Source: Purpureocillium takamizusanense
Lineage: Eukaryota; Ascomycota; Sordariomycetes; Hypocreales; Ophiocordycipitaceae
NCBI RefSeq assembly: GCF_022605165.1
Contig: NC_063078.1
Coordinates: 248,001-312,000 of the forward strand
DNA: 64,000 nt
Direction of reading: 5' to 3'
Shown here: positions 63,460 through 64,000 of the stretch, in pieces
How positions within the stretch are numbered: the first letter of the stretch is position 1
How the letters are laid out: the number at the start of each line of letters is the position of its first letter
Notes under the pieces: generated by a model
Told to the model about the DNA's origin: nothing
The model's input: only the letters and a program-made list of their open reading frames with translations
Database searches by the model: none
Position numbers and translations under genes: made by a program

Positions 63460-64000
63460 CTCGGCGTTGGGGCAAAATTTCGTCCCCGAATGGGCTCGGC
63501 AGGTGTCCGATCCGGGCCGCGGTATAAGGAAAGAAAGCGAGGGTACCGAGAAGCGAGTCAATATATTGAAGGTATGTATGTATGCGGGTAACGTTAGCAT
63601 GTATCTCGTTCGTGGTATCTGTGAGCGAGCCAAAGGCCAAGCCAACAACATGACGCTGGTCAGGGCTGCCTGCGGGCCAGAAAAATCCCCGTGTAGGGCA
63701 GTACGATGCCGCTGTCCCAACTGGCCCCCCTCTAGAGCGTGTCCGAGATCTATCTGCCGTTAGGATATATCGTGTCTTGCTCACAGGGGCCCTATTGCTG
63801 CGCGGCACCACCTTGAGGGTGCGCCTGGGGAGAGGGGATCCGCGTCGTCCCTCGCATGGGGGTGGGAAGCGGGCCGATGGCATGGCACTGCCGCGCTCGC
63901 AGGCCGATTTCGAATTCTCCGGGCGAACCCCCTAATTCTGTCATTGATGCAGCCCGGCCCTCCAGGGGCAAGGTTGTCTGTTCCCGGGGCCCTGTCAGGT
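61831..64000. other. Intergenic region to the window end
   Basis: Purine-rich to about 62,080, then (GTC)n near 62,320-62,336, short CCCAGCT/CTCGCGG repeats near 62,930-63,020 and the (GGCA)n array. Frames lack domains. No gene is supported. Confidence 0.4.
63419..63459. repeat. (GGCA)n microsatellite
   Basis: About ten uninterrupted tetranucleotide units. Confidence 0.95.

Noticed and set aside
62884..63720. 278-residue minus-strand frame
   Set aside because: It contains translated (GGCA)n and (CAA)n repeats and no recognisable domain.

Overview
This 64 kb window looks like a filamentous ascomycete nuclear chromosome, most likely a sordariomycete of the order Hypocreales (inference). The reasons are short 55-140 bp introns with GTRNGT donors, GC-rich third codon positions, PalI, Eos1 and Mcp2 homologues, an ATP sulfurylase with the fungal allosteric C-terminal domain, and one strongly AT-rich block that carries the signature of repeat-induced point mutation (RIP). 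No tRNA, rRNA or CRISPR was recognised.

Positions 1-45,000 are a gene-sparse core region. In order it holds: the 3' end of a telobox-type Myb gene (+); a divergent septin (-); an ABC1/ADCK-type mitochondrial kinase-like protein of the Mcp2 type (-); the pH-sensing membrane protein PalI/Rim9 (+); an unrecognised 611-residue protein (+); the N-glycosylation protein Eos1 (+); translation initiation factor eIF1 in four exons (-); the tRNA Um44 methyltransferase Trm44 (+); an unrecognised 862-residue basic, serine-rich protein (-); ATP sulfurylase in five exons with a 28-nt microexon (-); and a TRP-like/flavin-carrier membrane protein (+) whose single intron is in frame and easily missed. Most of these are housekeeping or stress-adaptation genes with no obvious operational link. 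Intergenic spaces are long (0.7-5.5 kb) and rich in microsatellites.

Positions about 45,140-53,990 form an AT-rich block. Its core, 46,115-53,696, is a Ty3/gypsy-type LTR retrotransposon. It has two 233-bp LTRs, a 5-bp target duplication differing by one A/G transition, a polypurine tract next to the 3' LTR, and recognisable gag zinc knuckle, reverse transcriptase, RNase H and integrase remnants in that order. All are destroyed by CpA-to-TpA type changes. A separate insert of about 460 bp interrupts the RNase H remnant.

Positions 54,000-58,000 form an accessory cluster beside the dead element: an F-box protein, a 70-residue cysteine-rich protein and a small kinase-like protein. Their base composition is lower in GC than the core genes, and a 64-bp duplication lies between them. 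Positions 58,000-64,000 are mostly intergenic, with one likely tail-anchored membrane protein at 61,219-61,830.

The most unusual non-genic signal is a dispersed 11-bp motif, GTAC-N3-GTAC. It has ten perfect copies, all intergenic, where about one is expected by chance. I found no convincing undescribed multigene system.
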